Shown: in pieces, positions 16,645 through 25,350 of the stretch
How the letters are laid out: the number at the start of each line of letters is the position of its first letter
Numbering within the stretch: position 1 is the first letter of the stretch
NCBI GenBank assembly: GCA_019739215.1
Contig: JAHHDR010000026.1
Coordinates: 62,001-126,000, forward strand
Reading direction: 5' to 3'
Origin: Rhizobium sp.
GTDB lineage: Bacteria; Pseudomonadota; Alphaproteobacteria; Rhizobiales; Rhizobiaceae
Length of the DNA: 64,000 bases
The notes under the pieces: generated by a model
The model's database searches: none
Told to the model about the DNA's origin: nothing
The model's input: the letters and a program-made list of their open reading frames with translations, nothing else
Translations under genes and position numbers: made by a program

Positions 16645-19092
16645 TCAATCGCCCTTCTTCGGCGAACGCTTCCTCGGCTTCGGCTCGACCACCGGCTCCG
16701 CGACGACTGCCACCGGCTCTGCCTTGGCCTTCTTCGGCACGTTGGCGGTTGCTGCCACCTCGGCTTCGTCCTTGGGCTTCACCGGCACATTCTCGGGCAG
16801 CGCCTCAAGAAGGATACCATGCTTGCCATCGGGCTTGGTGCCGACCGAAACGCGGACGATGCCGCCCTTCTTGAGCTTGCCGAACAGGATTTCCTCCGCG
16901 AGCGGCTTCTTGATGTTTTCCTGGATGATGCGTCCGAGCGGACGGGCACCCATCTTGTCATCATAGCCCTTCTCGCCGAGCCACTTGGTGGCCTCCTCGG
17001 TGAGTTCGAAGGTGACGTTGCGCTCGGCAAGCTGGGACTCAAGCTGCATGACGAACTTCTGGACCACCTTGTGGACGACAGACATCGGCAACGGGGCGAA
17101 CGGGATGATCGCGTCGAGGCGGTTGCGGAATTCCGGCGTGAACAGCCGGTTGATCGCCTCGATGTCGTCGCCTTCGCGCTTGGTCGAGCCGAAGCCGATC
17201 GCCGCCCTTGCCGCGTCAGACGCACCGGCATTGGTGGTCATGATCACAATGACGTTGCGGAAATCGATCTTCTTGCCGTTGTTGTCGGTCAGCGTGCCGT
17301 TGTCCATCACCTGAAGCAGGATGTTGTAGACATCGGGATGCGCCTTCTCGATTTCGTCGAGCAGCAACACGCAATAGGGATGCTGGTCGACCTGGTCGGT
17401 CAGAAGACCGCCCTGGTCGAAACCGACATAGCCGGGAGGTGCGCCGATCAGGCGGCTCACGGTGTGGCGTTCCATGTATTCCGACATGTCGAAGCGCAGC
17501 AGTTCGACGCCGAGCGAAGCAGCGAGTTGCTTGGCGGCTTCGGTCTTGCCCACGCCGGTCGGACCCGAGAAGAGGTAGGAGCCGATCGGTTTGTTGGGCT
17601 CGCGAAGGCCGGCGCGCGCCAGCTTGATCGCCGAGGCGAGCGCTTCCATCGCCAGTTCCTGGCCATAGACCACGGCAGCAAGTTCGGTCTGCAGGTTGGA
17701 CAGAACCGCCTCGTCGTCCCGCGACACCGTCTTTGGAGGGATCCGGGCCATCGTGGCGATCGTCGCCTCGATTTCCTTTTCGGTGATCAGCTTGCGCCGA
17801 CGCGACGGCGCAACCAGCATCTGGGCGGCACCTGTCTCGTCGATGACGTCGATCGCCTTGTCCGGCAGCTTGCGGTCGGTGATGTAGCGTGCCGACAGTT
17901 CCACCGCGGCCTTGATGGCATCGTTGGTGTAGCGGAGGTGATGAAACTCCTCGAAATAGGGCTTGAGGCCCTTCATGATGTCGATGGCATCATCGATCGA
18001 GGGCTCGTTGACATCGATCTTCTGGAAACGACGGACGAGCGCGCGGTCCTTTTCGAAGAACTGGCGATATTCCTTGTAGGTGGTCGAACCGATGCAGCGG
18101 ATCGCACCGGAAGACAGCGCGGGCTTCAAGAGGTTCGATGCATCCATCGCACCGCCGGAGGTGGCACCGGCGCCAATCACGGTGTGGATCTCGTCGATGA
18201 AGAGCACGGCGCCCGGGAAATCTTCGAGTTCCTTGACAACCTGCTTGAGGCGTTCCTCGAAGTCGCCGCGATAACGGGTTCCGGCTAAAAGCGTGCCCAT
18301 GTCGAGCGAGAAGATCGTGGCGTCCTGCAACGCTTCGGGAACCTGCTTCTCGACGATACGCTTGGCAAGGCCCTCGGCGATCGCGGTCTTGCCGACGCCG
18401 GGATCGCCGACATAGAGCGGGTTGTTCTTGGAGCGGCGGCACAGGATCTGGATCGTCCGGTTGACCTCGGCCATGCGGCCGATCAGCGGATCGATACGGC
18501 CGTTGCGGGCCTTGTCGTTGAGATTGACGCAATAGGCCTTGAGCGCGTCAAGCGGCTTCTTCTGGCCGTCCTCGCTCTCTTTGTTGACGCCGGAACGTGC
18601 CTCCTGCTCACTCTCGTCGGTTCCCTTCGGCGTGCGCGCTTCGGAAGCACCCGGGCGCTTGGCAATACCGTGGGAGATGTAGTTGACCGCGTCGTAGCGT
18701 GTCATATCCTGCTCCTGCAGGAAGAAGGCCGCGTGGCTCTCGCGTTCGGCGAAGATCGCGACAAGCACGTTGGCACCGGTCACCTCCTCGCGACCCGAGG
18801 ACTGGACGTGGATGACCGCACGCTGAATCACGCGCTGGAAGCCGGACGTGGGCTTGGAATCCTCGTCATATCCCGTCGCGAGATTGGCGAGATCGTTGTC
18901 AACATATTCGCTGACCGACTTCTTGAGTTTTTCGAGATCGACATTGCACGCCTGCATCACGGCCGCGGCGTCGGTGTCGTCGATCAGCGAGAGCAGAAGG
19001 TGCTCGAGGGTTGCGTATTCGTGGCGTCGCTCGTTGGCGAGCGTCAGTGCCCGATGAAGGGCCTTTTCAAGGCTTGACGAAAATGTGGGCAC
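16645..19092 (-). CDS. clpA: ATP-dependent Clp protease ATP-binding subunit ClpA
   Basis: The AAA+ unfoldase that feeds substrates into ClpP, 815 residues. The order is an N-domain with two Clp-N repeats (about 1-145), first AAA+ module with Walker A GDPGVGKTAIAEG near residue 230 and Walker B VLFIDEIHT, second module with GPTGVGKTEAAKQ and VLLLDEIEKAHPDVYNILLQ, then a Lys, Ala and Pro-rich tail (PKPRKRSPKKGD). GTG 19092 is taken as start because VPTFSSSLEKALHRAL is the usual ClpA N-terminus. Ten bases separate it from clpS, its adaptor, so the two are an operon. Confidence 0.96.
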   Translation of the reverse strand: MPTFSSSLEKALHRALTLANERRHEYATLEHLLLSLIDDTDAAAVMQACNVDLEKLKKSVSEYVDNDLANLATGYDEDSKPTSGFQRVIQRAVIHVQSSGREEVTGANVLVAIFAERESHAAFFLQEQDMTRYDAVNYISHGIAKRPGASEARTPKGTDESEQEARSGVNKESEDGQKKPLDALKAYCVNLNDKARNGRIDPLIGRMAEVNRTIQILCRRSKNNPLYVGDPGVGKTAIAEGLAKRIVEKQVPEALQDATIFSLDMGTLLAGTRYRGDFEERLKQVVKELEDFPGAVLFIDEIHTVIGAGATSGGAMDASNLLKPALSSGAIRCIGSTTYKEYRQFFEKDRALVRRFQKIDVNEPSIDDAIDIMKGLKPYFEEFHHLRYTNDAIKAAVELSARYITDRKLPDKAIDVIDETGAAQMLVAPSRRRKLITEKEIEATIATMARIPPKTVSRDDEAVLSNLQTELAAVVYGQELAMEALASAIKLARAGLREPNKPIGSYLFSGPTGVGKTEAAKQLAASLGVELLRFDMSEYMERHTVSRLIGAPPGYVGFDQGGLLTDQVDQHPYCVLLLDEIEKAHPDVYNILLQVMDNGTLTDNNGKKIDFRNVIVIMTTNAGASDAARAAIGFGSTKREGDDIEAINRLFTPEFRNRLDAIIPFAPLPMSVVHKVVQKFVMQLESQLAERNVTFELTEEATKWLGEKGYDDKMGARPLGRIIQENIKKPLAEEILFGKLKKGGIVRVSVGTKPDGKHGILLEALPENVPVKPKDEAEVAATANVPKKAKAEPVAVVAEPVVEPKPRKRSPKKGD

Positions 19093-19102
19093 GTTCAGAA
19101 CC

Positions 19103-19465
19103 TCATTTCTTTTCCATGACACATTGCAGCGGATGCTGATGTTCCCGGGCGAAATCCATGACTTGCATCACTTTCGTCTCGGCGACCTCATAGGTGTAGA
19201 CGCCGCATTCGCCGACACCATGATTGTGCACTTGCAGCATTATCCGCGTCGCCGCTTCCCGATCCTTTTGGAAGAATCGCTCCAGAGTGAGGATCACGAA
19301 CTCCATCGGCGTGTAGTCGTCGTTCAGCAACAGGACGCGGTAGAGGCTCGGTTTCTTCACTTTAGGCTGAATGCGCGTGATCACCGTTGTCCCGCGGCCC
19401 CCGGAGACGTTGCCGCCTTCGTCGCCGCCCTGCAATCGGTGGGAATAGTCGCTCATGCCTGCCAT
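19103..19465 (-). CDS. clpS: ClpS adaptor protein
   Basis: Delivers N-degron substrates to ClpAP and modulates ClpA choice. The protein has 120 residues with a flexible N-terminus and the ClpS core: [20 protein letters not shown] (Asn-Asp-Asp of the N-degron pocket), then [20 protein letters not shown] (the His-containing pocket helix) and a C-terminal [15 protein letters not shown]. It is directly upstream of clpA. Some rhizobia have a second ClpS, and this is the clpA-linked form. Confidence 0.96.
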   Translation of the reverse strand: MAGMSDYSHRLQGGDEGGNVSGGRGTTVITRIQPKVKKPSLYRVLLLNDDYTPMEFVILTLERFFQKDREAATRIMLQVHNHGVGECGVYTYEVAETKVMQVMDFAREHQHPLQCVMEKK

Positions 19466-19626
19466 AGAACCCTAGGTATCTGCATCGGTTCCGCACGGGA
19501 ACACGGTGCTATATGTGGTGTCGAAAAGCGGTATTTTAAGAGCCTTTTCACGGCTCGCAATACTATTCGCGCTATCTTGTCCAGAAATGGAGACAAAATC
19601 GGTGCCCCGAGGCGTCCCGCAGCCGA

Positions 19627-19660
19627 TAAAAAAACCGGCCACCCGATGAGGGTGGCCGGC
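19627..19660 (-). terminator. Rho-independent terminator of the phasin gene
   Basis: A 10-bp stem (19650-19659 with 19635-19644) with a 5-base loop is followed on the minus strand by TTTTTTTATC. It sits 26 bases after the phasin stop. Confidence 0.85.
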
Positions 19661-19685
19661 GCATTGAAAAATCGTGAAAAACGGA

Positions 19686-20060
19686 TCAGGCGGCCGCGGC
19701 GGCCGCGGCCTTGGAAGCATTCGACTTCACGGTCTCCACGGCCTTGGCGGCAACAGCCTGAGCCGGCACGTAGGACTGCTTGGCGATATCGGAATACATT
19801 TCGCCCAGCTTGTTGAGCTCGGCAAGATAGCCTTCCATCATCGACTTGGCGAAGCTGGTGTTGAGTTCGACAGCGGCCTCGATGCTCCTGACGGACATCA
19901 GGGCTTCCATGTGGGCAACATTCGCCTCATAGGCCTTCTTCGAATATTCTGCGGTTTCGGAGGCAATGGCCTGAAACCCCTTCGTGGTCGAGGAATAGCT
20001 CTTCAGGAGCGTGTCCATCGCTTCTTTTCCGTAGACATTGGCATCATCGAATTTGAACAT
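19686..20060 (-). CDS. Phasin family protein
   Basis: Small amphipathic protein that coats polyhydroxyalkanoate granules. 124 residues, almost wholly helical, without Cys or Trp, ending in an Ala-rich tail (NASKAAAAAAA). Family-like segments include YGKEAMDTLLKSYSSTTKGF and AYEANVAHMEALMSVRSIEA. The start at 20060 (MFKFDDANVYGKEAMD) is preferred over in-frame ATGs at 20090 and 20114. The predicted transcription start from the promoter at 20097-20124 lies near 20090, leaving a 30-base leader. It is monocistronic, with its own promoter and terminator. Confidence 0.9.
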   Translation of the reverse strand: MFKFDDANVYGKEAMDTLLKSYSSTTKGFQAIASETAEYSKKAYEANVAHMEALMSVRSIEAAVELNTSFAKSMMEGYLAELNKLGEMYSDIAKQSYVPAQAVAAKAVETVKSNASKAAAAAAA

Positions 20061-20096
20061 CGCAGGTCCCGTCCTGTTTTGTTGTGACATCTCTAA

Positions 20097-20124
20097 AATA
20101 TATGTGCACTGCACAAAAAGTCAA
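20097..20124 (-). promoter_or_regulatory. Promoter of the phasin gene
   Basis: On the minus strand TTGACT (20119-20124) and TATATT (20097-20102) with a 16-base spacer make a near-consensus housekeeping promoter. The spacer contains the palindrome TGTGCAGTGCACA, a possible operator for a PhaR-type phasin repressor, which binds TGC-rich palindromes (inference). Confidence 0.65.
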
Positions 20125-20146
20125 CCTCAAGAACGGCGCCGCACAA

Positions 20147-20181
20147 CAAAAACCCCCGATCTGGCGGTGCGCCATCGGGGG
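20147..20181 (-). terminator. Rho-independent terminator of the DUF3126 gene
   Basis: An 8-bp core stem (20174-20181 with 20153-20160) is followed on the minus strand by TTTTTGTTG. It lies about 50 bases after the DUF3126 stop. Confidence 0.75.
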
Positions 20182-20233
20182 TCTGTCGTTCAATCCTGCG
20201 ATCTGTCAAGCCTAGGATCTGTCACGTCTGGGA

Positions 20234-20437
20234 TCAGAGATCGACTTCGAGGATCGCCATGGAGAAGTTATAGGACAGGTCGCCATCCTCGTCGTCACGA
20301 TAGACCACCCCGAGAAACTCGTCGCCGAGGTAGACCTCGGCCGAATCATCCTTGCGGGGACGGGCCTTCACGACAATGTTCGGATTAAGCGTGCGCTTGA
20401 AATAGGCTTCGAGCTTCTTGATTTCCTCGGGCTTCAC
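20234..20437 (-). CDS. DUF3126 family protein
   Basis: A 67-residue protein of unknown function, conserved in alphaproteobacteria. The sequence is typical: KPEEIKKLEAYFKRTLNPNI, then KARPRKDDSAEVYLGDEFLG and a C-terminal FSMAILEVDL. The GTG at 20437 is chosen because CAAGGAGAAAA lies just ahead; the frame is open upstream, but that sequence is not conserved-looking. It sits between cysE and the phasin gene with its own terminator. Confidence 0.9.
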   Translation of the reverse strand: MKPEEIKKLEAYFKRTLNPNIVVKARPRKDDSAEVYLGDEFLGVVYRDDEDGDLSYNFSMAILEVDL

Positions 20438-20548
20438 GACATTTTCTCCTTGGGAAACTGTGATTTGCCCGGCTTGTGCCATGGCAGACCAGGGGTGTAA
20501 ACCCCGCCGAGACGAAAGGCCGGACCGTGTCCGACCACGATTCAAGCC

Positions 20549-21376
20549 TCAGTCGATCGCCGGAATCTGCACCTGATCCATGGCACGCGACGGCTCTGAA
20601 CACCCCGCCTCACCGACGATCCGCGCCGGCACGCCCGCCACGGTGGTCTTTGTCGGCACCGGCTTGAGCACGACCGATCCGGCAGCAACGCGCGAGCAGT
20701 CTCCGACGGTAATGTTTCCGAGCACGCTGGCGCCCGCGCCGATCAGGACGCCGTTGCCGATCTTCGGATGCCTGTCGCCCGCTTCCTTGCCGGTGCCGCC
20801 GAGCGTGACGCCTTGCAGGATCGAGACATTGTCGCCGATGGCGGCCGTCTCACCCACCACGAGGCCGGTGGCGTGGTCGAGGAAGAAGCCGCGGCCGATC
20901 CGGGCGGCCGGATTGATGTCGGTCTGGAACACACTGGACGAGCGGCTCTGAAGATAAAGCGCGAAATCCTTCCGGCCGCGTCTCAGAAGCCAGTGGGCAA
21001 GCCGATAGGTCTGGATCGCATGGAAACCCTTGAAATAGAGAACAGGCTCTATGTAGCGGGTGCAGACCGGGTCGCGGTCGTAATAGGCCTGGATATCGAC
21101 GCGGATGACAGCGCTCCATTCCGGATTGTCGCTCGCCATCTCCTCGAACGTCTGCCGCAACAGAACAGCCGGCATGTCCGGATGGTCGAGCCGCTCGCAG
21201 ATCCGGTAGATCACCGCGCTTTCGAGGCTCTTGTGATTGATGACGGTCGAATAGAGAAACGTCGCCATCACGGGATCGGCTTCGGCTGCAACTTTCGCCT
21301 CGGCCATGACCGAGCCCCATATCGGATCGACGGCCGAGAGATGCTCGACAGCCCGGATGTCGGTCTTTGCGCCCAT
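20549..21376 (-). CDS. cysE: Serine O-acetyltransferase
   Basis: Makes O-acetylserine from serine and acetyl-CoA, the first step of cysteine synthesis, in the cytoplasm. 275 residues with the helical SATase N-domain (AEADPVMATFLYSTVINHKS) and the C-terminal left-handed beta-helix of hexapeptide repeats. The active-site region is GRGFFLDHATGLVVGETAAI with the catalytic His, followed by ILQGVTLGGTGKEAGDRHPK. The C-terminal tail ends QVQIPAID; an Ile terminus is usual for CysE proteins that bind cysteine synthase and feel cysteine feedback. Confidence 0.95.
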   Translation of the reverse strand: MGAKTDIRAVEHLSAVDPIWGSVMAEAKVAAEADPVMATFLYSTVINHKSLESAVIYRICERLDHPDMPAVLLRQTFEEMASDNPEWSAVIRVDIQAYYDRDPVCTRYIEPVLYFKGFHAIQTYRLAHWLLRRGRKDFALYLQSRSSSVFQTDINPAARIGRGFFLDHATGLVVGETAAIGDNVSILQGVTLGGTGKEAGDRHPKIGNGVLIGAGASVLGNITVGDCSRVAAGSVVLKPVPTKTTVAGVPARIVGEAGCSEPSRAMDQVQIPAID

Positions 21377-21462
21377 TGGGCTCTCCTTTTCGTTCCTCGC
21401 CGGATTCCAGTATATAATATACGTCGGTGTTTAGAAATGGGTGCAACAGGGGTAGTCGGCAA

Positions 21463-22248
21463 CTACCGCCCATCGATCTCGCGGTAGAAATTGAGGACCG
21501 CCTCCTTGAACACCTTGTCACCGACTGCGAGCATGTGGTCGCGGTTCGGGATGTCGACGGCGCGGGCATCCGGCAACAGGTCGGCAAGATCATGCGGCGA
21601 GCCGGCGATATCATCTCGCGTCCCTACGGCGATCAGCACCGGCTGGGTGATGCTGGCTGCCTGCGCGTCCGTCACCAGAACGCGGTTGGACGCGATGCAG
21701 GCGGCAAGCGCCAACCGGTCGCTCCCGGTCTTGTCGGCAAAGGCACGGAACATGCGTCCGCGCTCGTGCGTGACGTCGTCGAGAGAGGGCGCGAGCAAGG
21801 CTGCAGCGATCGGATCCCAGTCCCCCACCCCGTGAACCAATCCGATGCCGAGCCCGCCCCAGACAAGCGACCGGACGCGGTCCGCATGTTCGAGTGCCAG
21901 GAAGGCCGATATCCGGGCGCCCATGGAGTAGCCGATGACATCGGCGCGCGCGATGCCGAGATGGTCGAGCAGCGCTGAGGCGTCGCCGGCCATCCGCGCT
22001 GGGTGATAGGCGGCCGGATCGTGCGGCTTGGCGCTTGCTCCGTGGCCGCGATTGTCGATCGCGATCACACGACGACCGGAATCGGCGATCGTCTTCAGCC
22101 AGCCCGGCTGGACCCAGTTGACCAGCGCCGAGGAGGCGAATCCGTGAATCAGAAGCGTCGGTGAACCGGCGCGTTCCCCGGCGTCGAAATAGGAAAACGC
22201 CATGCCGTCATGATCAAAAGTCGAGAATTGCGGGCTGTTGAGATGCAT
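21463..22248 (-). CDS. Alpha/beta hydrolase
   Basis: A 261-residue alpha/beta-fold hydrolase. The oxyanion HGFASSALVNW is near residue 35, the nucleophile elbow GYSMG (Ser near residue 107) is clear, the acidic residue is probably Asp in VGTRDDIAGSP and the catalytic His is in NRDHMLAVG. Soluble, no signal peptide. The gene is divergent from the zinc-finger protein gene at 22372. Esterase or lyase activity on a small substrate is likely, but the substrate is unknown. Confidence 0.88.
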   Translation of the reverse strand: MHLNSPQFSTFDHDGMAFSYFDAGERAGSPTLLIHGFASSALVNWVQPGWLKTIADSGRRVIAIDNRGHGASAKPHDPAAYHPARMAGDASALLDHLGIARADVIGYSMGARISAFLALEHADRVRSLVWGGLGIGLVHGVGDWDPIAAALLAPSLDDVTHERGRMFRAFADKTGSDRLALAACIASNRVLVTDAQAASITQPVLIAVGTRDDIAGSPHDLADLLPDARAVDIPNRDHMLAVGDKVFKEAVLNFYREIDGR

Positions 22249-22371
22249 TTTAACGATCTTCCCGGAGCATGTCTGTTATGCGATAGCGGCATGTGAATGG
22301 CGCGATTTGGGCCTACACATTTGCCTCCGATGCCAGTATGTTGCGGCACAACATCATGGTCGGAGAATTGC

Positions 22372-22617
22372 ATGGCCGGGCACAGCATCCCACATTTCCA
22401 GAACGATGGCGGATACAAGACGATCGCGATCGGGGTCAAGGAATTCATGTGCACCGGCGCATCGGTCCCTTTCGACCATCCGCATATCTTCATCGATATG
22501 GGCGACGACAGTGAGAAGGTCTGTTCCTACTGCTCGACGCTCTACCGCTATGACCCAACTCTCAAAGCGAACCAGTCGAACCCGGCGGGTTGCGTCTTCG
22601 TTGATCGCGCCGCGTAA
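22372..22617 (+). CDS. Zinc-finger domain protein (zf-CHCC, NDUFS6-like)
   Basis: A small 81-residue protein with the CHCC zinc-finger pattern: Cys in EFMCTGA, His in FDHPHIFIDMG, and the Cys-x2-Cys pair in KVCSYCSTLY. This family is the bacterial homologue of the complex I accessory subunit NDUFS6 and is kept as a separate gene in alphaproteobacteria. The ATG at 22372 is chosen from GGAGAATTGC just ahead; the longer open frame upstream has no family features. The FAD monooxygenase follows after 38 bases. Confidence 0.9.
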   Translation: MAGHSIPHFQNDGGYKTIAIGVKEFMCTGASVPFDHPHIFIDMGDDSEKVCSYCSTLYRYDPTLKANQSNPAGCVFVDRAA

Positions 22618-22655
22618 GTTCGCGCGAAGGTCCTGAAGGGACCCAAGGATAGAAC

Positions 22656-23810
22656 ATGAAATCCGTTGCCATTCTGGGCGCCGGCGTTGCCGGGCTGGTG
22701 GGTGCGCTTGCCTTTGCGCGCAAGGGCGTCGCGTCCGTCATTCTCGAGCGCACCGCGACCCTGCAGGAAGTCGGCGCAGGGCTGCAGCTCTCTCCCAACG
22801 CCACCTACGTGCTGGGCAAGCTCGGCATTGCCGAGCAGCTCGCGGGGCTGTGGCGCGAGCCCGACAATATCTGCCTGGTGTCGGGACAGACCCTGGCACC
22901 GATCACCTCGATCGCCACCAAGAGCATCGCCCGGAGCCGCTGGGGATCGCCCTACGCGTCGATCCATCGTGCGACCTTGCAGAAGGTCCTGCTGGAGCGC
23001 GTCGCGGCCGAGCCACTGATCTCCCTGCATCTCGACATGGACTGCAAGTCCGAACGCGATGTCGCCGCCCTGCTTGGCGGCAAGCCGGATCTGACGATCG
23101 GCGCGGACGGGGTGTGGTCGAAGTTTCGCCAGTTCATCCCGCAATCCGGCGCGCCAGAATTCACGGGCATGGTGGCCTGGCGCTTCATCATCCCCGAACG
23201 CGACGCTCCGTCCTTCCTCAACCCGCGCAACATCACCGCCTATGTCGGCGCGCACGCACATATCGTCGCCTACCCACTCAAGGACGCCGGCGCCTTCAAT
23301 GTCGTTGCGCTTTCGACCGGCAACAATCCCGGCGAGACCTGGGCTGCCGATTGCAATCCGGCCTTCCGTTCGGAAATGACGTCGCAATTCTCGGGCTGGC
23401 ACCGCGACATCCGGACACTGCTCTCCTATGCGCCGAAGCCAACCTGGTGGCCGTTGTTCGGCGTTTCTCACGGACGCTGGACCGACGGAAGCTCGCGCAT
23501 CCTCATCGGCGACGCCGCGCATGCCATGACGCCTTTCGCGGCCCAGGGCGCGGCGATGGCGATCGAAGATGCGTTCGAGCTCGCGGGCGTGGTGACCGGC
23601 AATGCGCCCCTCGCCGACGCGCTCCTCTTCTTCGAGCGCAATCGCCAGCACCGCGTCTCGCGGGTCCGCTCGCGCGGCGCCTTCAACAAATTCGCCTACC
23701 ATGCCCGGGGGCCGGTGCGGGTTGCCCGCGACCTGGTCCTGAAGATGCGGCGGCCGGAGAACGTGGCCGCCGATCTTGACTGGCTCTATGGCTACAAGGC
23801 GCCGGGCTGA
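22656..23810 (+). CDS. FAD-dependent monooxygenase (salicylate hydroxylase-like)
   Basis: A class A flavoprotein monooxygenase of 384 residues. The N-terminal FAD motif GAGVAGLVGALAFARKG is followed by an acidic residue in ILERTATLQEVGAGLQLSPN. A DG-type motif lies in LTIGADGVWSKFR, and the GD motif in ILIGDAAHAMTPFAAQGAAM. It acts with NAD(P)H and oxygen on an aromatic or ubiquinone-like substrate, not identifiable here. The gene is on the plus strand and ends 14 bases before the convergent metC stop. Confidence 0.88.
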   Translation: MKSVAILGAGVAGLVGALAFARKGVASVILERTATLQEVGAGLQLSPNATYVLGKLGIAEQLAGLWREPDNICLVSGQTLAPITSIATKSIARSRWGSPYASIHRATLQKVLLERVAAEPLISLHLDMDCKSERDVAALLGGKPDLTIGADGVWSKFRQFIPQSGAPEFTGMVAWRFIIPERDAPSFLNPRNITAYVGAHAHIVAYPLKDAGAFNVVALSTGNNPGETWAADCNPAFRSEMTSQFSGWHRDIRTLLSYAPKPTWWPLFGVSHGRWTDGSSRILIGDAAHAMTPFAAQGAAMAIEDAFELAGVVTGNAPLADALLFFERNRQHRVSRVRSRGAFNKFAYHARGPVRVARDLVLKMRRPENVAADLDWLYGYKAPG

Positions 23811-23824
23811 GCCAAGCGCCTGCG

Positions 23825-25015
23825 CTAGGCTGCCCGGGACGCGGCAAAGCCCGCTTCGAGATCACGCTTGAGATCGACGACATCCTCAAGCCCGATCTGC
23901 AGGCGAATGACCGGACCGCCCTCGGGGGCCTTGGAAACCAGGCGATCGGCAAGATTGGCCATCACGGCCAGGCTTTCATAACCGCCCCAGGAATAGCCGA
24001 GGCCAAAGATCTTCAGCGCGTCGAGGAAGTCGAAGGCCCTCGTCTTGTGTTGTGCGGGATCCGGCTCCCGGAGCACGAAGGAAAACAGGCCCGACGCACC
24101 CTTGAAGTCCCGCTTCCAGATCTCGTGTCCTTCGAAGCTCGGCAGAGCCGGGTGAAGCACCTTCACGACGTCCTCCCTGCCCTCAAGCCAATGGGCGAGT
24201 TCCAGCGCGCTTTGCTGGTGCCGCTCGAGGCGGATGCCCATCGTGCGCAGGCCCCGCAGGATCTGGTAGCTGTCATCGGGCGAGGCACAGGTGCCGAGCG
24301 TGATATTGGCCTCTCGCAACTGGTCCCAGTGCGTTCCGTTGGCGGACACCGTGCCGAACAGCACGTCGGAGTGTCCGGAAGGGTATTTCGTCGCCGCGTG
24401 CATCGAAATATCGACGCCAAAATCGAGTGGCTTGAAATAGAGCGGCGTCGCCCAGGTATTGTCCATCATCACGACTGCGCCACGGGCATGGGCCGCATCG
24501 GCGATGGCCCGGATATCCTGCATCTCGAACGTATTGGACCCCGGCGCTTCGGTATGGACGATCGTCGTGTTCGGCCGCATCAGCCCGGCGATGCCGGCGC
24601 CGATCGCAGGGTCATAGTATTCCGTTTCGACGCCCAGGCGCGAAAGCATCGCATCGCAGAAGTTGCGTGTCGGATGATAGACGGAATCCACCACCATGAT
24701 ATGGTCACCGGCCTTGGCGAAAGCGAGGAACGGGACCGTGACCGCCGCAAGGCCCGATGGCACAAGGATGGTGCCCGCCGAACCTTCCAGTTCGTCGATC
24801 GCCTCCGCGAGAGCGTCCGTCGTGGGGGTCCCGCGGGTTCCGTACGTGTATTTCTGGGCCCGCTTGTCCATTGTCCGTGCATCGGGAAACAACACCGTGG
24901 ACGCATGGACCACCGGCGGATTGACGAAGCCGTGATAGTCTCGGGGATTGTATCCGCCATGGGCCAGTCGGGTATTGATGCCCTGCGATGCGGCATCCTT
25001 GGTATCATCACTCAT
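23825..25015 (-). CDS. metC: Cystathionine beta-lyase
   Basis: PLP enzyme of the Cys/Met metabolism family that cleaves cystathionine to homocysteine in methionine synthesis. 396 residues. Typical segments are YTYGTRGTPTTDALAEAIDE, LEGSAGTILVPSGLAAVTV, the Asp in VVMMDNTWATPLYF and the PLP lysine in SMHAATKYPSGHSDV. The C-terminal GLGYSWGGYESLAV distinguishes beta-lyases from gamma-synthases. ATG 25015 (MSDDTKDAASQGINTRLAHG) is preferred over the ORF start 66 bases upstream. It is divergent from aapJ. I looked for a SAM-II riboswitch in its leader and saw no match. Confidence 0.93.
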   Translation of the reverse strand: MSDDTKDAASQGINTRLAHGGYNPRDYHGFVNPPVVHASTVLFPDARTMDKRAQKYTYGTRGTPTTDALAEAIDELEGSAGTILVPSGLAAVTVPFLAFAKAGDHIMVVDSVYHPTRNFCDAMLSRLGVETEYYDPAIGAGIAGLMRPNTTIVHTEAPGSNTFEMQDIRAIADAAHARGAVVMMDNTWATPLYFKPLDFGVDISMHAATKYPSGHSDVLFGTVSANGTHWDQLREANITLGTCASPDDSYQILRGLRTMGIRLERHQQSALELAHWLEGREDVVKVLHPALPSFEGHEIWKRDFKGASGLFSFVLREPDPAQHKTRAFDFLDALKIFGLGYSWGGYESLAVMANLADRLVSKAPEGGPVIRLQIGLEDVVDLKRDLEAGFAASRAA

Positions 25016-25350
25016 TGAAGCTGTCCGTATCGTGTCATATGCGAGGCCGCATTCATACTTCCGCTTTGAACGGAAAGGCAAATTCCGATTTGCCGCCAGG
25101 CCGCGAAAATCTCCCGCCGCGCAAAATTATTCGCCAGAATGCCTTCCCGGCAGGCGAAGTACTGCCGTTTTTTTTCGCAATCGGGGCAAATGCCGCAAAT
25201 TCTTTGGCAAAGATTCAGCTTGGTCTTGACTAACTGAATTTTTGATACTGTTTTAGACATTCGCTCAAGCCGGGAGGGAAACTGGCAAGCGCCTGGCGCC
25301 TCCCAGAGGCGACGGGAACCACAACGACAACAAATCCAAAGGTTGGGAAA
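25016..25350. other. Divergent metC-aapJ intergenic region
   Basis: About 335 bases, visibly AT-richer than the flanking genes. It contains a plus-strand terminator-like hairpin (25148-25175) with no gene ahead of it. A TTGACT at about 25225 could be part of the aapJ promoter, but no convincing -10 is at the right spacing. Confidence 0.5.
25148..25175 (+). terminator. Orphan rho-independent terminator ahead of aapJ
   Basis: CGGCAG (25148-25153) pairs with CTGCCG (25162-25167) and is followed directly by eight T. No plus-strand gene precedes it, so it would end either a small RNA or an attenuated aapJ leader. Confidence 0.6.

Noticed and set aside
16819..18288. 489-codon plus-strand ORF over clpA
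   Set aside because: Shadow of the clearly identified clpA on the other strand.
25016..25250. SAM-II riboswitch ahead of metC
   Set aside because: Looked for because alphaproteobacterial met genes often have one; the conserved core is not present.
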